Assembly: GCA_963783835.1 (NCBI GenBank)
Contig: CAWAOX010000015.1
Span: 62,001 to 126,000 of the forward strand
Direction of reading: 5' to 3'
Length of the DNA stretch: 64,000 bases
Source: CAIQPS01 sp963783835
GTDB lineage: Bacteria; Actinomycetota; Thermoleophilia; RBG-16-64-13
Shown here piece by piece: positions 61,000 to 64,000 of this stretch. Under the pieces are notes generated by a model that was not told the origin of the DNA, did no database searches, and saw only the letters and a program-made list of their open reading frames with translations. Position numbers and translations under genes: made by a program. Numbering within the stretch: the first letter of the stretch is position 1; every line of letters begins with the position of its first letter.

Positions 61000-62078
61000 C
61001 AGTTACTCCCTATTCGTACGCGCGCCCGGTGGAGATAGCGCTGGCGGGCCCCCTCGACCAGGATGACGAACAGGACGAGCGCCCCCTGCAGCACTCCCGA
61101 CAGAGTGGAGTCCAGCTTGAGCACGATGGGCAGCTGGATACTGCCGATGTTGAGGGCGGCGAAGAACAGGGCGACCGGAGCTACCCAGATCGCGCGATAG
61201 AGGATGAGCATGCCGATCATCAGACCCAGGTAGCCGTATCCGCTGGAGATGGATGGTATGAGCCGGTGGTAGACAGCGGTCACCTGTACGGCTCCCGCCA
61301 GCCCGGCGAGCGCCCCGCATACCAGGAACGCCAGCATGCCGTACTGCCAGGTGGGCACGCCAAGCAGGAACGCCGCCCGGTTGCTGGCGCCGGTCGCCTT
61401 GAGCTTGAGCCCAAAATACGTCCTTTCCAGCAGGATGTACACCACGATCACCGCCAGGACCCCCAGGCCCAGCGACCAGGGACTCAGGCGCAGTCCGGCG
61501 ATCGTCGGGAGGGCCAGCTCATCCGGGAAGGGCTCGGTCCCACTCATCGACCCGATGCCCGGGCGCTTCCACGGACCGAAGATCAGCCAGAGCGTCAGCG
61601 CGGCGGCCACGTAGTTGAGACCCAGTCCCCCGAAGATCTCGTTCACTCCCCCGAAGGTCTTGAGGACCCCGGCGAGGCCGGCCCACAGGGCGCCCCCGAC
61701 GATGCCGGCGATCAGCGCCACGACGATGATGAGCGCAGGGGAGAGGCCGGTGTCCTGCAGGAGCCGAAGCGCCCAGGTGGTGAGCACCGCTCCGAACACG
61801 ATCTGGCCCTCTACCCCGATATTCCAGAGCCCGGCGGCGAACGTCACCAGGACGCCCGACGCGGCGAGCAGCAGCGGCACCCAGGCGACGAGCACGTTGG
61901 AGAAGCCGGTGACCGAACCGAAGGCGCCTAAGAATATCTCCTTGTAGGCGGCGAGAGGAGGAGCACCGGCAGCCAGAAGGATGATGGTGGTAAAGATCAC
62001 GGCCAGTATCAGAGCGCCCACCTGGAGCCCTATATCGATCCACTTTTCCCGGGTGAAGCGGCTGCGTGGCTCAGGCAT
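60999..62078 (-). CDS. ABC transporter permease, BMP/nucleoside type (first permease)
   Basis: 359 aa, about 10 helices. FAAGLWNIGVEGQIVFGAVLTTW (key GLWNIGVEGQ), GGVNEIFGGLGLNYVA and KLKATGASNRAAFLLGVPTWQYG (key KATGASNRAA) are YufP-type signatures. ATG 62078 has GGAGGGGG correctly spaced; starts at 62093 or 62099 are less likely. It overlaps the ATPase gene by eight bases. Confidence 0.88.
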   Translation of the reverse strand: MPEPRSRFTREKWIDIGLQVGALILAVIFTTIILLAAGAPPLAAYKEIFLGAFGSVTGFSNVLVAWVPLLLAASGVLVTFAAGLWNIGVEGQIVFGAVLTTWALRLLQDTGLSPALIIVVALIAGIVGGALWAGLAGVLKTFGGVNEIFGGLGLNYVAAALTLWLIFGPWKRPGIGSMSGTEPFPDELALPTIAGLRLSPWSLGLGVLAVIVVYILLERTYFGLKLKATGASNRAAFLLGVPTWQYGMLAFLVCGALAGLAGAVQVTAVYHRLIPSISSGYGYLGLMIGMLILYRAIWVAPVALFFAALNIGSIQLPIVLKLDSTLSGVLQGALVLFVILVEGARQRYLHRARVRIGSN

Positions 62079-63564
62079 CAGGGCCCCCTCCATCGCCACC
62101 CGCTATGTCGCGGCCGCCTATGAGGTGCCCGAGTTGGTCGACGCTTGTGCTCGCGGCGTCGAGCGGGCCGGAAACCTTGCCGGCGAAGAACACCAGGATC
62201 CGGTCGCTGTAGCGGAGCAGTTCATCCAGGTCGCTGGACGTGAAGATGATCGCGCCTCCCAGGTTGCAGCGCTCCTTCAACTTGGTCCACAGGTAGATGA
62301 CCGATTCGATGTCCAGCCCCCGCGTGGGTTGCTCCAGCAGCATGACCTTGGCGCCCGGCCTGACGAGGGCGAGCAGCGCCCGCTGTTGGTTCCCGCCGGA
62401 GAGGGACTCCACCGGGCTGGCCGGCGTCCCCTTGATGTTGTACTCGGCTATGCGCGCCTGTGCCAGCCTCCGGCCGCTCTCCCGGTCGATGAAGAGGCCC
62501 GGCTTTCTCTGGGTAAGGAGGAAGTGGTCGGTGAGCGATAGCCCGGGGATGAGGCCCTCCTCCAATCGGGAGGCAGGCACATACGCGATCCCCTTCTTCT
62601 TGCACTGGTGATAGTTCCTGCCGGCCAAGTCGGCTCCGTCAAGATAGATGTGGCCGCCCGTGGTCGGGATCAAGCCGGCGCAGGCGCGCAGGAACATGCT
62701 CTGCCCGCTGCCCTCCATCCCCGCCAACCCTATGGTCTCGCCGGCGCGGACGTCGAGATCGACCGCGCCGAGCGTGATGCGGCCGTGCTCGGCGCTCATG
62801 CCCGCCACCCGGAAGAGACTGTCTCCGGGCGCGCAGGACGTTCGCTCCCCGGGGGACACCTCCCGCTCGAACATCATGGAGACGAGGCGGTCGACCTGGA
62901 ACGGCGGTAGGGCCTCACCGATAAGCCGGCCCTGCCGGAGTACCGCGACCCGCGTGCAAAGATCCTGCACCTCCTCGAGCTTGTGGGACACGAAGAGGAC
63001 GGTCATACCCTGCGCGGCGAGGCGGCGGAGCGTGCCGAAAAGCTGCTCGCGCTGTGTGGCGCTGATCCCGGTGGTAGGCTCGTCGAGGATGAGCACGCGC
63101 GCCCCGAGCCACAGAAGGCGCAGAAGCTCGAGTTGCTGGCGCTCGCCCACCGTAAGAGACTCGACGTCGGCCTTGAGGTCGATGGCCAACCCCAGCGACG
63201 CGCCCAATTCGGCGACCGCTTTTGCTGCCTCCGCCCGCCGGGGGATGAGCCGCCCGGGCGCGCCGATGAGCAGGTTGTCAACGACGCGCATGGGGGGGAA
63301 GTCCAGAGGGTCCTGGTGCAGCATGCCCACGCCGTGGTGGATGGCGTCGGCCGGAGAGCGCATGGCGACGACCCTGCCGTCGAGCACTATCTCCCCGCTG
63401 TCGGCAGGCTGGAACCCGGACAAGATCTTCATCAGGGTGCTCTTGCCGGCCCCGTTCTCGCCCAGGATGCCCTGGATGGTTCCCGCGGGCACGGAGAGAG
63501 TGATGCCGTCGTTGGCTTTGACCGGGCCGAAATGCTTGCGGATATCTCTGACCTGTACTTCCAC
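62071..63564 (-). CDS. ABC transporter ATP-binding protein with two nucleotide-binding domains
   Basis: 497 aa. First domain: Walker A GENGAGKST, signature LTVGERQQLELL, Walker B VLILDEPTTGIS. Second domain: Walker A GMEGSGQS (lacking the usual Lys-Ser/Thr), signature LSGGNQQRALLAL and VMLLEQPTRGLD with Gln for the catalytic-side Glu region. This asymmetric form is normal for RbsA/YufO-type importers of sugars and nucleosides. GTG 63564 has GGAG upstream. Confidence 0.9.
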   Translation of the reverse strand: MEVQVRDIRKHFGPVKANDGITLSVPAGTIQGILGENGAGKSTLMKILSGFQPADSGEIVLDGRVVAMRSPADAIHHGVGMLHQDPLDFPPMRVVDNLLIGAPGRLIPRRAEAAKAVAELGASLGLAIDLKADVESLTVGERQQLELLRLLWLGARVLILDEPTTGISATQREQLFGTLRRLAAQGMTVLFVSHKLEEVQDLCTRVAVLRQGRLIGEALPPFQVDRLVSMMFEREVSPGERTSCAPGDSLFRVAGMSAEHGRITLGAVDLDVRAGETIGLAGMEGSGQSMFLRACAGLIPTTGGHIYLDGADLAGRNYHQCKKKGIAYVPASRLEEGLIPGLSLTDHFLLTQRKPGLFIDRESGRRLAQARIAEYNIKGTPASPVESLSGGNQQRALLALVRPGAKVMLLEQPTRGLDIESVIYLWTKLKERCNLGGAIIFTSSDLDELLRYSDRILVFFAGKVSGPLDAASTSVDQLGHLIGGRDIAGGDGGGPDA

Positions 63565-63609
63565 CCTAACTCCGGCCCGGTGCTGTTCTGCGACGCTCGG
63601 TAGAACCAG

Positions 63610-63638
63610 AAAGGGGAGACCGGGACGGTCTCCCCTTT
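63610..63638 (-). terminator. Stem-loop between substrate-binding protein and ATPase genes
   Basis: Perfect 12-bp stem AAAGGGGAGACC / GGTCTCCCCTTT with a five-base loop, ending in TTTCTGGTTCT on the - strand. Such hairpins commonly make the binding protein more abundant than the other ABC subunits. Confidence 0.7.
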
Positions 63639-63670
63639 CCTGGATCCATTCTCAGACTACGCGACTGACT

Positions 63671-64000
63671 CTAGTCGGATACGCTCTGGCCTTCCATGCC
63701 CTCGAGGAGCTGGGGCATGTACCAGATCTGCTGCGGGGTGGCTTCGACCCCGTCGGCGAGGAACGCGGTCCCGTCTTGCAGATTGAGCGGGCCCTTCCAG
63801 AGGTTCAGGCCGCCGGCGAGGGCTTTGATGAACTCGTCGACCTTAGCCGATGCATCGGCGGAGAGGCCTTCGCCCTTCTTGAAGCCCACGATGGAGGTGT
63901 CGGGATTGTTGATGTCGGTCCAGTCGGGAGCGACCCAGTTCCAGAAGCTGGTCCATTTGCCGTCGCGAGCGGCCGTGACGGCCTTCAGGTATTCCGGTCC
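63671..64000 (-). CDS. BMP-family ABC substrate-binding lipoprotein, C-terminal fragment
   Basis: About 109 residues are visible; the N-terminus lies beyond the window. The frame runs from the window edge (EYLKAVTAARDGKWTSFWNW) to GMEGQSVSD at 63671. The pattern NPDTSIVGFKKGEGLSADASAKV and LWKGPLNLQDG...ADGVEATPQQIWYMPQLLEG is that of PnrA/Med-type basic membrane proteins, which bind purine nucleosides or related solutes. It lies upstream of the matching ATPase and permeases. Confidence 0.82.
   Translation of the reverse strand, partial: GPEYLKAVTAARDGKWTSFWNWVAPDWTDINNPDTSIVGFKKGEGLSADASAKVDEFIKALAGGLNLWKGPLNLQDGTAFLADGVEATPQQIWYMPQLLEGMEGQSVSD

Overview
This is a high-GC, gene-dense stretch of what looks like an anaerobic actinobacterial genome or metagenome contig. 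The basis is very high GC, frequent GTG/TTG starts, many ATGA/GTGA/TGATG overlaps, a PucR-type regulator, a GSI-alpha glutamine synthetase and actinobacterial-looking KimA, MMPL and DUF4125 proteins, together with oxygen-sensitive Fe-S and molybdenum enzymes. No rRNA, tRNA, CRISPR array, phage or IS transposase was seen. At least six single-base frameshifts and one in-frame stop fall in otherwise well-conserved genes. Most are probably assembly indels, so the affected genes are annotated across the break.

Layout. 1-5.7 kb (+): the C-terminal part of a proton-pumping pyrophosphatase, a terminator, then two tandem KimA-like potassium transporters. 5.8-11.9 kb (+): the histidine degradation genes hutH (frameshifted), hutI, ftcD and hutU, yielding glutamate plus formimino-tetrahydrofolate. 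12.0-19.0 kb (+): a pyrogallol/phloroglucinol transhydroxylase-like molybdoenzyme pair (athL, athB), a TPR protein, a DUF4125 protein, a Bcr/CflA-type exporter and a duplicated EthD-like protein. 19-24.4 kb (-): a PEP-utilising protein resembling rifampin phosphotransferase, an FMN split-barrel protein and an MMPL/RND exporter. 24.5-29.0 kb (-): a 2-hydroxyacyl-CoA dehydratase activase with a duplicated ATPase half, and its COG3581-type partner.

29-34.8 kb: nitrogen sensing and uptake, with two amtB-glnK pairs flanking a PucR-family regulator. Both PII proteins have Glu where Tyr-51 is normally modified. 34.9-49.4 kb (+): the most striking locus, ten genes that almost all overlap by a few bases: mvhD-metF-two glutamate-synthase-type flavoprotein paralogues-amidotransferase/GXGXG protein-hdrC-hdrB-hdrA (1,536 aa with a GltD-like insert)-mvhD-metV. 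It combines a MetVF methylene-THF reductase, an HdrABC/MvhD flavin-based electron module and a split glutamate-synthase-like system. 49.4-52 kb (-): a small lipoprotein, a YbjQ protein, a zinc ribbon and a secreted cell-wall hydrolase with an unusual leader region. 52.2-59.8 kb (-): glnA, gltD, gltB. 60-64 kb (-): a BMP/nucleoside-type ABC importer.

Together the genes suggest an amino-acid-using anaerobe. Histidine gives glutamate and one-carbon units. Glutamate and ammonia pass through GS-GOGAT under PII and Amt control. One-carbon units on folate could be reduced by MetVF with electrons handled by the Hdr/Mvh/Glt-like complex. A dispersed palindromic repeat occurs next to ftcD and again in frame inside gltD, and a shared GTCCAAnnGTACAA motif lies before amtB2 and before the hdr/met locus.
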